A stretch of 64,000 nt of DNA from Calothrix sp. PCC 7716 (GCF_019977735.1 NZ_AP025018.1:6142580-6206579), one strand, 5' to 3'; positions 26,624 through 35,855 are shown, counted from the first letter of the stretch. Notes: a model not told the origin generated them from the sequence alone. A program made the numbers and translations.

Positions 26624-27631
26624 TTAGTTACAAGCTTTGTAAATGCTAGGAGGTATACCAAACTTTTTGCGAAAAGCTGCGCTGAAGGATGTTTCGCTTG
26701 TATAACCAACCGCGCGCGCGACTTCAGTTACGTTTAAGGTATTGATTTTTAAAAGTTCTGTTGCTTGTTGCATTCTGTAGTCATGCAAACAACCAAAAAC
26801 TGTTGTATTAAAGCATTGACGAAACCCTATTTTTAATTTGTAGTCATTGAGACCAACAGATTTTGCTAAATTTAGTAAAGAAGGTGGGTTTTGATAGTTA
26901 TTTAGTAAGATTTGTTTTGCGACTTGAACGCGCGCGATATCGTCGTCTTTTAGTTTTGTATAATTTTTTTGGTTTTCTTCAGATTTCTGAGTAAGTTCAT
27001 TAACATAATAAGCAATTAACTCTATTGCCTTACTTTCAAGAAACAACCGTTTCGTCAACCCTTGGTAAGGACAATTTAAAATTTGCTGTGCTGCCATTCG
27101 CATCGCTGGTGTAATTATATAGTTATCTATATATAATGAAGTATCGGCGCCTTCTATAATTTGTTGTAGCTGTGTAGGAATTCTGTGATATTCTTCATCA
27201 ATAAAAGAGCGAAAATTCCCAGGTTCCATCACTATATGTACAAAATTAATTCTTTCTCCCACAGCATACTCTAAACTTCCCTTATGGTCTAAAGCAAAAC
27301 CTAAACTACCTTGGTCAGAAGTGTATATTAAATCTTCCTTAATACCAGTCATTCTTCCGCGCGCGCTGCCAGAAAGGCAAAAACTTAACCCAAAAGCTAA
27401 ACACCGTTGCTTATACTCAGCTTCTATAATTGTATTTTCAGAAAACTCTAAACTTTGTGTAATTAACTCAATACCCGAACGCAAGCTGACACGCTGCATC
27501 CAACCGTCGCATATTCTAGAAGGAAACTTAATAATTTCTTCATTTTGCATCGAAGAAATAGCAGCATTTGATTGTTTTCCAATTGTCGTCAACAGTTCGT
27601 TAACATCAGAAATTGAATAGCTAATTTTCAT
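26624..27631 (-). CDS. AraC-family regulator (PchR/YbtA-like)
   Basis: About 335 aa from the ATG at 27631; the frame extends to 27703, but MKISYSISD is the natural start. The N-terminal half is the ligand-sensing region of PchR-type proteins. The C-terminal 100 residues hold two helix-turn-helix motifs: PPSLLNLAKSVGLNDYKLK and VTEVARAVGYTSETSFSAAF, followed by FRKKFGIPPS. PchR and YbtA activate their receptor and uptake genes when the cognate siderophore has entered the cell. The gene lies just upstream of the FyuA-like receptor on the same strand with a 340-base gap. Its own promoter has no obvious box. Confidence 0.9.
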   Translation of the reverse strand: MKISYSISDVNELLTTIGKQSNAAISSMQNEEIIKFPSRICDGWMQRVSLRSGIELITQSLEFSENTIIEAEYKQRCLAFGLSFCLSGSARGRMTGIKEDLIYTSDQGSLGFALDHKGSLEYAVGERINFVHIVMEPGNFRSFIDEEYHRIPTQLQQIIEGADTSLYIDNYIITPAMRMAAQQILNCPYQGLTKRLFLESKAIELIAYYVNELTQKSEENQKNYTKLKDDDIARVQVAKQILLNNYQNPPSLLNLAKSVGLNDYKLKIGFRQCFNTTVFGCLHDYRMQQATELLKINTLNVTEVARAVGYTSETSFSAAFRKKFGIPPSIYKACN

Positions 27632-27891
27632 ATACTTAAGTAAATTTATTAAATAATTTAATATTAAGTTCAGGGAATAAGAGTATTGAAGCATTAATGC
27701 CATATATTGTCAATTATAGAGATACATAGTGCCATGAAAAATTTCAGCGTAGCGATAAGACTATAAAAAAGAAGAGTTTGCTGATGAGTTTGCCAAAAAA
27801 AAACTAGAACGGCAAAACTAACTTGAGAGGTGGGACTAAAGGCTTAATTAGGCAGGCGCCCAGATTTATAAATTACCAAGGCGCCTATAAA

Positions 27892-28152
27892 CTACTGTTG
27901 GCACAATGTGCGTAATTGTTCTGCTTCATTATTTGAAGCTACCCACTCATAAAATTCAATTGCATCATTGTTACAGCTATGGCATCCACTGCATTTTTTA
28001 CCTTCTTCCATTTTACGAACTCGTCCTTTGCGAATGAGTCTGTTTATTATGTCTCGTAATGGTTCTGTGTCCATATGGAAATGAAGTTTTAAATCTGCGA
28101 GTGAAACTCTTTGGTGTGAGCTAATAAATTCTTGTAGTTCGCTTAATATCAT
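27892..28152 (-). CDS. feoC: FeoC-like iron-sulfur winged-helix protein
   Basis: 86 aa: a small winged helix (MILSELQEFISSHQRVSLAD, then helix and wing) followed by a C-x2-C-x2-C cluster in KKCSGCHSCNND. This is the layout of FeoC, which may bind an iron-sulfur cluster and modulates FeoB stability or feo expression in enterobacteria. It is the last gene of the feo operon, 92 bases after feoB, with a hairpin between that may lower its expression. The C-terminal extension is longer than in E. coli FeoC. Confidence 0.8.
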   Translation of the reverse strand: MILSELQEFISSHQRVSLADLKLHFHMDTEPLRDIINRLIRKGRVRKMEEGKKCSGCHSCNNDAIEFYEWVASNNEAEQLRTLCQQ

Positions 28153-28196
28153 GGTTTTATTCCTGAGTATTTTATTTTTAATGAATATATATTTGA

Positions 28197-28228
28197 AAAC
28201 CCAACGTTTATTAGCTTTTGTTGGGTTT
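28197..28228 (-). terminator. Hairpin between feoB and feoC
   Basis: AAACCCAAC and GTTGGGTTT are inverted 9-bp arms with a 14-base loop. Read on the minus strand it is followed by TTTTC. It may be an attenuator or partial terminator within the operon. Confidence 0.45.
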
Positions 28229-28244
28229 CAAATTTCGTGGTAAC

Positions 28245-30578
28245 TTACGCAAGCTGTTGGTGTTTGCTGTGACGTTTGGTGCCAACTATTTTCAGAGCAA
28301 AAATAGCTGTGATGATTGCTAAAATTAATGAGACTATCCAAGCGGTGGAAGTTGTTGGATGTTGTGAGAATGTTGCAATTTGGTAGTATAGTACTGCTGC
28401 CCAATAAGCTAAACCTGTTGTCCAGCATCCAGCAAATATTGTCCACCCTAAGTTGGTTTCGCGGTAAAGTGCAGCGGTGGCAGAGACGCAAGGGAAGTAC
28501 AATAATACGAATAGTAAATATGCAAAGGCTGCATTTTTACTTCCAAATCTTTGGGACATTTGCCCATATGTACTCACGGAAATACCCTGAGCTTCTGCTG
28601 CTTGTTTCTGGTCTGTAATATTTGTGGCATCAAAACCAAGGGGGTCAAAAAGTTGAGCGGGTATTTTTGCTAGGTTTTCTGGAATACTTAGGAATGCTTT
28701 ACCAATACCACCCCAAAAGCTATATTCCTCTGGTTTCTCTGGTTCTGTTGCTGCTTTTTCCTCTTCTGCTAGTTGAGTATACAGAGAGTTCATTGTGCCT
28801 ACCATTACTTCTTTGGCAAATACTCCAGACATTAAACCAACGGTAGCAGGCCAGTTTTCTTCTCTTATTCCCATTGGTGAAAAGATAGGTGTAACATCTC
28901 GACTTAGTGCGCTGAGTATTGAGTCTTTACTATCTTGTTTACCAAAGGAACCATCTGTACCAACTGAATTCATGAAACCTAGCACAACTACCATCAGCAC
29001 AATGGCAATACCTGCTTTTTTTATGAATGCTTTGAGTCTATCCCAAGCACGTAACAGTACACCTTTGAGTTTGGGAATATGATATGCGGGTAATTCCATA
29101 ATAAAAGGCGCCGCTTCTCCTTGAAGGATAGTATTTTTCAAGACTAATCCTGTTCCGATAGCTGCTAATATACCCAATAAGTAAAGACCTAATACTATAT
29201 TGTGCCCTCCAACTTGGAAAAAGGCGCCACAAAATAAAGCATAAACTGCCAATCTTGCGCTACATGACATGAATGGGTTCATCATTACTGTCATCATGCG
29301 GTCACGTTTATTTTCTAGTGTCCGCGTTGCCATAATTCCTGGTATATTACACCCAAATCCCACCATCATGGGTACAAACGATTTACCTGGAAGTCCAATA
29401 AACCGCATTAACCTATCCATGACAAAAGCCGCGCGCGCCATGTAACCTGTATCTTCCAATGCTGACAGACATAAAAACATCATGCCAATTTGAGGAATAA
29501 ATGTAGCTGTCGTTTGAATACCACCACCTACACCCTGCGCTAATATGCCAATTAACCAACCTGGCGCCTTAATTTGTTCTAAAACATGGGCAAACCCATC
29601 TACAAATATCGTTGCAAAGGTAATGTCAAAGAAATCAATAAAGGTGCCTCCTATATTTATTGATACTAGAAACATTAGATACATGACCAAAAGGAAGATG
29701 GGAATACCCAAAAACCGATTTAGCACCACTTGGTCAATTTTGTCAGAAATAGTAGTTTTGACCTCTCTTGTGCGTTCGGTTGTATCTTGAGTTAAGTTGC
29801 GAATAAACCCATAACGACTATCAGCAATGATAATATCCAAATCATCATCGAGCGTTTGGTGAACTCGGCGCCGATGTTCAACAATTATATGTTCTAATTC
29901 TCGACCTCGAAGTTCGGGAGCAATTCTATCTTCGTATTCTAAAAGCTTTAAAGCTGTCCAACGAGCATCAACCGCGCGGTTAGGACTGCGTTCGTTAATA
30001 AAAGGTGTTAAAGCAGCAATTGCATCTTCGATAACAGCAGGGTAAGCAACGTAAGTAGCGATTTTAAAGGGTTTTACTAGAACTTGATTAATTACATCTT
30101 TTAACTGTAATACTCCCTTACTTGCAGAAGCAGTCATGGGAATTACAGGATAACCAAGTCGCTCTGAAAGTAGTTTCGCATCAATCCGAATATCACGCGA
30201 TGTTGCAACATCCATCATGTTTAACGCGGTAATCATGGGTAAACGCATTTCCATGATTTGAGTCGTAAGGTATAAATTACGCTCTAAATTGGAAGCATCA
30301 ACAATGTTAATAATCACATCAGCTTCGTTCTGGAGTAAATAATCGCGCGCAACTAGTTCATCTAGCCCAGTGTCTTCATTCTCAGCATCCAAAGAATAAA
30401 CCCCAGGTAAATCAACAACAGTGATTTCAATACCATTATGAGTATATTTTCCTTCCTTACGTTCAACCGTCACACCAGGCCAATTACCAGTTCTCTGATT
30501 GGCGCCTGTCAAAGCATTAAATAAAGTAGTTTTACCACAGTTAGGATTACCAACCAATCCAATTGTTAACTTGCTCAC
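28245..30578 (-). CDS. feoB: Ferrous iron transporter FeoB
   Basis: 777 aa, inner-membrane Fe2+ importer. The N-terminal G domain has G1 GNPNCGKTT, G3 DLPGVYSL and G4 NMMD. It is followed by the helical GDI-like domain and a membrane region with two Gate segments (around PFIMELPAYHIPKLKG and GFGCNIPGIMATRTL). It overlaps feoA by four bases (ATGA). Length and motifs are normal. Feo takes up free ferrous iron, complementing the ferric-siderophore systems around it, and is usually Fur-controlled; no strong box is visible before the operon. Confidence 0.95.
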   Translation of the reverse strand: MSKLTIGLVGNPNCGKTTLFNALTGANQRTGNWPGVTVERKEGKYTHNGIEITVVDLPGVYSLDAENEDTGLDELVARDYLLQNEADVIINIVDASNLERNLYLTTQIMEMRLPMITALNMMDVATSRDIRIDAKLLSERLGYPVIPMTASASKGVLQLKDVINQVLVKPFKIATYVAYPAVIEDAIAALTPFINERSPNRAVDARWTALKLLEYEDRIAPELRGRELEHIIVEHRRRVHQTLDDDLDIIIADSRYGFIRNLTQDTTERTREVKTTISDKIDQVVLNRFLGIPIFLLVMYLMFLVSINIGGTFIDFFDITFATIFVDGFAHVLEQIKAPGWLIGILAQGVGGGIQTTATFIPQIGMMFLCLSALEDTGYMARAAFVMDRLMRFIGLPGKSFVPMMVGFGCNIPGIMATRTLENKRDRMMTVMMNPFMSCSARLAVYALFCGAFFQVGGHNIVLGLYLLGILAAIGTGLVLKNTILQGEAAPFIMELPAYHIPKLKGVLLRAWDRLKAFIKKAGIAIVLMVVVLGFMNSVGTDGSFGKQDSKDSILSALSRDVTPIFSPMGIREENWPATVGLMSGVFAKEVMVGTMNSLYTQLAEEEKAATEPEKPEEYSFWGGIGKAFLSIPENLAKIPAQLFDPLGFDATNITDQKQAAEAQGISVSTYGQMSQRFGSKNAAFAYLLFVLLYFPCVSATAALYRETNLGWTIFAGCWTTGLAYWAAVLYYQIATFSQHPTTSTAWIVSLILAIITAIFALKIVGTKRHSKHQQLA

Positions 30579-30817
30579 TTTCCAATCTCCTCTACAAAAA
30601 GAGCATTAGCTTCGTTTTTACGTAAACTCAATTTAAAATTGCGGACTTGAATCTCTACAGGGTCACCAAGGGGTGCATGACGAGTGACAGTAAACTCAGT
30701 ACCTGGTGTCAAACCCATCGCGAGTAACTTCCCCTTATAACCACGGGCAGCTTTTTCATAACCAACTACCCTTCCCGAACAGCCAACAGCTAAATTTTCT
30801 AAATGTATCTTAGTCAT
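30575..30817 (-). CDS. feoA: FeoA protein
   Basis: 80 aa, SH3-like FeoA domain: GCSGRVVGYEK, then LLAMGLTPGTEF and a C-terminal VRNFKLSLRKNEANALFVE. FeoA is a small cytosolic partner thought to regulate FeoB GTPase activity. It overlaps feoB by ATGA and lies 5 bases after a second, longer FeoA-like gene. Confidence 0.9.
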   Translation of the reverse strand: MTKIHLENLAVGCSGRVVGYEKAARGYKGKLLAMGLTPGTEFTVTRHAPLGDPVEIQVRNFKLSLRKNEANALFVEEIGK

Positions 30818-30822
30818 TTGCC

Positions 30823-31173
30823 TTACTTCCGATTGAATTCATTTGTACACATAATTTTCTGTGCCATACCCGCCCCTAAACCAATGCGGTTATCACCAAT
30901 ACCAACAATTACAGAACCCCCAGTCACACTAATAATCTGAACTTGACATCCAGGTACAAACCCCATACTAATGAAGCGACGCACCGTACCTTCAGAACCT
31001 TTAAGTCTGGCAATACGCAAACACTCCCCAACGCTTGCCATTGCTAAAGGGAAAGATTTAGCAGCATCACAAGCTTCATCATTAATATTTACTTCTTTCT
31101 CCAGACAACCTGGTGTTTCCTCAAAAAAATCAAACCCTGACCATTGCGTTTTCATCGAGTTGTTATCTCTCAT
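30823..31173 (-). CDS. Second FeoA-domain protein, N-terminally extended
   Basis: 116 aa. The last 75 residues are a FeoA domain (VGECLRIARLKGSEGTVRR, then GFVPGCQVQI and a glycine-rich end). The first 40 residues form an extra acidic segment containing FFEETPGCLEKEVNINDEAC with two cysteines. The frame can start at 31173 or at Met7 (31155); AGAGGTG upstream suits the first. It is the first gene of the feoA2-feoA-feoB-feoC operon. Duplicated FeoA proteins occur in other bacteria and may form a hetero-complex with FeoB. Confidence 0.85.
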   Translation of the reverse strand: MRDNNSMKTQWSGFDFFEETPGCLEKEVNINDEACDAAKSFPLAMASVGECLRIARLKGSEGTVRRFISMGFVPGCQVQIISVTGGSVIVGIGDNRIGLGAGMAQKIMCTNEFNRK

Positions 31174-31585
31174 TCGCTTTCACCTCTTGCTAATGTTGGC
31201 GCCAACTCCTACACTTCTCTCGTATTTTCTTTATGTTTCCTTTATGGTTAAGTAGTTTCAAAAAACTGTTACAGCTAGTTTATGTCAAGAAATTACTTAT
31301 TGCTCATAATTTTTGTTAACGAATAACAATATTTAACAGATAACTGCTTAACATTTTTTCAAATTTAACAGGTGCCAATGCTTAAAACTTTTCTCAAACT
31401 CAGCTTAAATAGTAAAAGCAAGTATTATTCTTTTAAATCTAAAGAAAATCTAAAATTTAACATTTGTAAATAATAGATTTTTTACTATCACTTTTATAAG
31501 AAATAATGAAGTTTATAAATCATTCAATTAATAAAATTTTTCTGATGTATGTAAAATACATGACGCTATTAACAATCCTATGTAG

Positions 31586-31644
31586 GGTGCGTGACGCTAA
31601 TAATAATCCCGACTGGAAAACAAAGTATAGTAGCGTTACGCACC
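31586..31644. repeat. Inverted repeat GGTGCGTGACGCTA ... TAGCGTTACGCACC
   Basis: A 14-bp inverted repeat with one mismatch and a 31-base spacer, in the 820-base gap between the feo operon and the fur-like gene. A diverged relative lies at 16994-17030 (GTGCGTGGCGCC ... GCGTCACACACC). A nearby TTTTTACCACAGAGACAC tract (31660) is another dispersed repeat, also seen near 5227, 21520 and 38622. The rest of the gap is AT-rich without genes. Confidence 0.6.
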
Positions 31645-31934
31645 ATATAGTCAATATTTTTACCACAGAGACACACAGTACACAAAGAAAGAGGAATTAA
31701 CCGCACTGCTACTATTGTCATTGATTTTACAGACTTGGCGCCAATTTCAAACTCAAGAACACATGAGTAGCCTATCCGTTTATCAATACAGAACGGGCGC
31801 CTTTGAAGGAAATAAAAATATCTAAAATAGCAAGTTGTATTCTAAGTAACGGAAAACTGCTACTATAATGTTGCTCCCAAACGCAATAATTTTGGTAAAG
31901 ACGCGGCGATTATCGTAGAGACGCGGTGATTATT

Positions 31935-31962
31935 GTAGAGACGCGATTAATCGCGTCTCTAC
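31935..31962. repeat. 28-bp perfect palindrome (GTAGAGACGCG... type)
   Basis: GTAGAGACGCGATT is followed directly by its exact inverse. Two shorter GTAGAGACGCG-like direct copies precede it (31903-31930). It is a common dispersed repeat in filamentous cyanobacteria and lies just before the fur-like gene, where it could form a hairpin in the mRNA leader. Confidence 0.75.
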
Positions 31963-31994
31963 ATGGGTTTTGTAATAAAACGAAATACTTTGAG

Positions 31995-32795
31995 ATGCCT
32001 ATGGATATTATTGAGTCGTTAAAAGAAAAACTCAATGGCAAAGGTTGGCGCCTTACAGGTCAACGCGAGACAATTTACTTGGTGTTTCAGGATTTGCCGA
32101 AGGGTAGTCATCTTTGTGCGGAAGAAGTTTGTGATTATTTAAGACAGCGTGGACAAAAAATAAGTTTATCTACAATTTACCGTAACCTGAAGTTGTTGGT
32201 GCGAATGGGGCTTTTACGAGAACTGGAATTTGCGGAGAAACGCAAGCAGTATGAGTTAAAAACTGGTTCTACGATTCATCACCATATAGTTTGTGTTCAA
32301 TGTAACCAGACAGTAGAGTTTGAGGATAATTTCATTACCCAGCAAAGTTTAAAACAGATGCAAGAAACTGGAATGAAGTTAGTTGATTGCCAGTTAATCG
32401 CGTATAGTATTTGTCCAGAAGCATTAAAAATGGGATGGCCGGCGCCTTTACCAGATAATTGGATGTGTTCTCGTTGTGTTATGTCAAAACAAGTAGAACA
32501 AGCACAAGTAGATGAAAAAGTCAAATTGCGGGTAGTATTCAAAGGAGAGCGTGTAGCTCTGTATGTGCCAGAAGAGTTAAATAGTAGTGACAGTTTTAGA
32601 GAAAAGGCAAAATCGATTAAAGGATGGCGATATTGTCGAGATGATTTTGGCTGGTATTATCCCTTAGATAGAGCAGTGGAAGCGTTAAATATATTGCATC
32701 AAGGATACGATACAGAACCGGAATTAGAAGACGCAATTGCTCTTATTAAGCAGCGATACGCAGAGTATGTATCTAAATTTGGTTGGCAGAATTAG
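31995..32795 (+). CDS. FurA-type regulator with an extra C-terminal HARP-like domain
   Basis: 266 aa from ATG 31995 (Met at 32001 also possible); the frame reaching back to 31926 crosses the repeat and is not used. Residues 1-165 are a Fur protein: winged helix (GKGWRLTGQRETIYLVF, SLSTIYRNLKLL), metal-binding HHHIVCVQC and later CSRC. The last 91 residues are not part of Fur. After the VVFKGERVALYVP strand comes FREKAKSIKGWRYC and FGWYYPLDRAVEALNIL, which resembles the HARP/SMARCAL1-type module (F-x4-K-x-IPG-x-xW ... W-x-PL). That match is by eye. The FurA-type paralogue at 61445-61975 lacks the extension. The extension may add DNA or protein contacts to an iron regulator. Confidence 0.85.
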   Translation: MPMDIIESLKEKLNGKGWRLTGQRETIYLVFQDLPKGSHLCAEEVCDYLRQRGQKISLSTIYRNLKLLVRMGLLRELEFAEKRKQYELKTGSTIHHHIVCVQCNQTVEFEDNFITQQSLKQMQETGMKLVDCQLIAYSICPEALKMGWPAPLPDNWMCSRCVMSKQVEQAQVDEKVKLRVVFKGERVALYVPEELNSSDSFREKAKSIKGWRYCRDDFGWYYPLDRAVEALNILHQGYDTEPELEDAIALIKQRYAEYVSKFGWQN

Positions 32796-32915
32796 AAAAA
32801 CTAAAATTTTTGAGAGGCGCCTATCAGGCATGAATATATACAAACCCATTCTTAAATGTGTTGAGCGAAGCGATTGCAGAATTCGTAGGTAATAAGCGTA
32901 TACTTGCTCATCGGT

Positions 32916-33133
32916 TCAAAGCTTGCTGTTAAAATATTCATAGAGGTTATTAATCATTCGATTAACTGTGATTGGACCAAATGCTTCCAAATTCGTTATT
33001 CTGCTAAATCCCCTGTTAAGGTATCAGGTTTTTGGATGAAAGGTTGGTAACAGACTGTAATTATAATAAAAGATAAAGCCATTAGTAAAAATATCTTTAT
33101 CAAACTATACATTGCGTTTTTGCTCGCACTCAT
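32916..33133 (-). pseudogene. Relic of a siderophore-binding lipoprotein gene
   Basis: The minus strand encodes MSASKNAMYSLIKIFLLMAL then SFIIITVC and about 17 more residues before a stop. This matches the N-terminus of the intact binding protein at 55286-56305 (KPFLLMALCFLLITAC). After a stop and frame change, EAFGPITVNRMINNLYEYF matches its C-terminus (DAYGPFGVNKLLNLLAKHL). About 250 central codons are missing. It lies directly downstream of a TonB receptor, the same place as the intact copies, so it is an internally deleted fecB-type gene. Confidence 0.75.
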
Positions 33134-33179
33134 TTTCTTGGTTGTCCGCAATCAATTAATGACTAACAGTTCTCGTCTT

Positions 33180-35855
33180 TTAAAACTCCCAACTGACCGA
33201 GCCTGTGATTGTAAAAGGCGCACCTCTCTGGACATAAGTGCTGCTATTTGCGAAGCTGGCATAGTCTGTATCAAATAAATTACGAATATTAATTGCTGCT
33301 CTAAGTCCTTCCCATCGATAGTAAAGTGCCGCATCAGTACGCAAGTAATTTGACAGCGTAAATGTGTTAGCTAGATCGCCTTGACGTTCACCAACGTAAA
33401 AGAGTCCCAAACCAAATCCTAAACCTTTGAGATTACCCTGCTGTATCTCATAGGTTGTCCACAGACTCGCTTGATTTGTGGGTACATTATTAAGTTGATT
33501 ACCAACCGAAATACTGTTATCCTTTGTTACTTCTGCATCCGTGTAAGCGTAGGAAGCAATGACCCTCCATCCGGGTAGAATCTCACCTGCAACATCTAGC
33601 TCAATCCCTTGACTTCGCTGCTCCCCAGTTTGAACGGAAAGGAATGGGTTAACTGGATCGGATGTTACCACATTGGTTTTCGTAAGGTGATAGGCGGCTA
33701 AGGTTGCTGAAAGTTTTTTTTCTAGAAAGTCTGTTTTAATACCGACTTCATACTGAGTACCTCTGGTTGGCTTAAATACCTGACCTGGGCTAAATGATGT
33801 GGTCTGGAGAAAAGAGCGGCTATAGCTTGCATATAGAGAAATTGTATCGCTGGGCTGATACACTAACCCAACGCGCGGGCTGAAAGCACCATCATTGACC
33901 GCTGGCTCATCAGTATCATTAAGGACTAATTCTAATTCATTGGATACCCAATCATAACGTCCGCCAATCAACAGCTTTAAGTTATTACTAAACGCTATCT
34001 GATCTTGAAAGTAAACTCCATAGGATTGAGTCAGTCGCTCGTACATAAAATCTTGGACTAAATCTGTGGGTCTTGCAACATTATATGTTGGGTTAAGCAA
34101 ATCTAAAGGAGGTATTGGACTGGTGAAAGATTTAAACGCCTGAGAGTTATCCTCATAATCGAAGCCCAATAAAAGTTGGTGTTCGATAGAACCTGTCTTA
34201 AATTTACTAAGCAAGTCGATCTGTCCAAAATAAACGTCAGTTGAATCAGTACGATCCAGGTAGAAAAACTCTACAAAACGATCGTCTACTACTGCTATAG
34301 GAACAGCAAATCTTTGCCCTGGAACGCTAAAGTTTTTTGCAGAAAAGGCACCGCGAATTTGCAAATTGTTATTAAAGTCATGCTTAAGCGCGAAGCCATA
34401 CTGATGATTTTGTCTTTCGTCAAAAGTAAGATCTGGATTGCCCCAAACATTAACGCCTCTAGGTACAAGACTACCATCACTGCGTGCCACAGTAAAAGTA
34501 TTACCATACAAGTCACCAGCGTATCTACTGAACTCATAGTATAAATCTAGGCTTGTTCTATCTCCCAAATTCAAGGTAATCGAAGGTGAGATTAGTGTAT
34601 TGTTCTTGCCACCACCATTAAAATAACCATCTGCACCGTTATAAGCGGCAATGAATCGATAGAGAACCTTTTTATCAGCAGTCAATGGACCCGATAAATC
34701 AATGCTTGGCTGATAAAATCCATAATTACCTACTTCCAAACCGAGCTTGTAATAAGGCTCTCTCTTAGGCTTTTTGGTGATAGTGTTTATAATTCCACCA
34801 GGTTCTAAAGCCCCAAACAAGACAGAGCCGGGTCCCTTGAGTACTTCCACTTGCTCGATCGCCACAGTAGGTTCCTCTGGGACAGTCAAATAGCTACTTC
34901 CTAAGCGATAGCCATTTCGTAATTGGGATGTTTCGGTTGTTGAAAATCCTCTGAAGATTCTGAATATACTATCTCCTCCGTCAAGGACTCCACTGACAGT
35001 TTCTACTGCCTCATTGACGGTTCTTACGTTGCGATCACGTAGTACTTCCTGGGGTACAACTTGAATAGACTGGGGAATATCTCGTATCGGCGTATCTGTC
35101 CGTGTTGCTGTACTCGCATTCGGCGCCCGATACCCATCTTGCTCTCCCGTCACCACCAACTCAATCGGGCCATCCTGCTGTGAGAAAGGTTTTTCTTGAG
35201 GTGCCTCACTTGCAGGCTTTTCTTGGGTTGGCGCCACTTCGGGCGGTTGTGTCGCTACAGACGCATTGACTACTGCAAAAATCAGTCCTGCATTATCATC
35301 AAATAACTCGACTGTAGGTAAAGTTTTCTCACCGACTACCGTTACACGTACAGTATTTGCATCAACATTTGTAACTGTTATTTGTGTAATTCCCGATATA
35401 GGATTTTCTGACTTAAAGGTGAAAGCGTCTCCTGAAGGTAAACGTAACTGCCCTCCAGTAATATCAGCAATAAAATTGTTATTTGCACTTCGATTCGTGA
35501 CTTGCAGTTTATCCCCTTGGGTTGTCTCTAAAATTACCTCTACACCTTTCTCTGTGGGATTTGCCTTTACACCCGTAATTGTTACAATACCCCCCTGTTT
35601 TTCACCTTGCGTAGAGGAGTCCGGATTTAAGGGGTTGGTTGGTGCTGGCGCCTGTCCCAACATGGTAGCACTCTTTGCAGGAAGTTCGATTTCGCTCAGT
35701 TGAGGAATTTCAGAAGTGATTACAGGGCTTATTTTGTGCCCAGTTCCTGATTTTTCCTCAGCCAATCCCGGTTGGATGCCTATTGCACTTAAACATCCAA
35801 ATATACTAATTACCAGCGATAAATTAAAATTACCGAGTAGCCACCAACGCTTCAT
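33180..35855 (-). CDS. TonB-dependent siderophore receptor with AMIN domain, cassette 1
   Basis: About 891 aa. The start at 35855 follows GGGAG in a GTGTGGGGAG leader shared with the receptor at 52569. It has a signal peptide (MKRWWLLGNFNLSLVISIFG..., cleavage after LAEE region), AMIN domain (VTITGVKANPTEKGVEVILE to GLIFAV), a proline/glutamine linker, and a plug starting ELVVTGEQDGYRAPNASTAT with RDIPQSIQVVPQEVL and VLKGPGSVLFG. The 22-strand barrel ends in GSVSWEF. The class is ferric hydroxamate/schizokinen-type. The barrel-encoding DNA has GATC sites and no GGCGCC, whereas the AMIN part has GGCGCC, so the gene looks mosaic. The upstream neighbour is an AraC regulator. Confidence 0.92.
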   Translation of the reverse strand: MKRWWLLGNFNLSLVISIFGCLSAIGIQPGLAEEKSGTGHKISPVITSEIPQLSEIELPAKSATMLGQAPAPTNPLNPDSSTQGEKQGGIVTITGVKANPTEKGVEVILETTQGDKLQVTNRSANNNFIADITGGQLRLPSGDAFTFKSENPISGITQITVTNVDANTVRVTVVGEKTLPTVELFDDNAGLIFAVVNASVATQPPEVAPTQEKPASEAPQEKPFSQQDGPIELVVTGEQDGYRAPNASTATRTDTPIRDIPQSIQVVPQEVLRDRNVRTVNEAVETVSGVLDGGDSIFRIFRGFSTTETSQLRNGYRLGSSYLTVPEEPTVAIEQVEVLKGPGSVLFGALEPGGIINTITKKPKREPYYKLGLEVGNYGFYQPSIDLSGPLTADKKVLYRFIAAYNGADGYFNGGGKNNTLISPSITLNLGDRTSLDLYYEFSRYAGDLYGNTFTVARSDGSLVPRGVNVWGNPDLTFDERQNHQYGFALKHDFNNNLQIRGAFSAKNFSVPGQRFAVPIAVVDDRFVEFFYLDRTDSTDVYFGQIDLLSKFKTGSIEHQLLLGFDYEDNSQAFKSFTSPIPPLDLLNPTYNVARPTDLVQDFMYERLTQSYGVYFQDQIAFSNNLKLLIGGRYDWVSNELELVLNDTDEPAVNDGAFSPRVGLVYQPSDTISLYASYSRSFLQTTSFSPGQVFKPTRGTQYEVGIKTDFLEKKLSATLAAYHLTKTNVVTSDPVNPFLSVQTGEQRSQGIELDVAGEILPGWRVIASYAYTDAEVTKDNSISVGNQLNNVPTNQASLWTTYEIQQGNLKGLGFGLGLFYVGERQGDLANTFTLSNYLRTDAALYYRWEGLRAAINIRNLFDTDYASFANSSTYVQRGAPFTITGSVSWEF

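Noticed and set aside
31506-31700. 64-codon ORF between feo and the Fur gene
   Set aside because: It runs through the GGTGCGTGACGCTA inverted repeat and the ACCACAGAGACAC repeat, so it is not a credible gene.
34295-35703. Several ORFs opposite or out of frame with the cassette 1 receptor
   Set aside because: All overlap a gene with full TonB receptor domain structure and show no motifs of their own.
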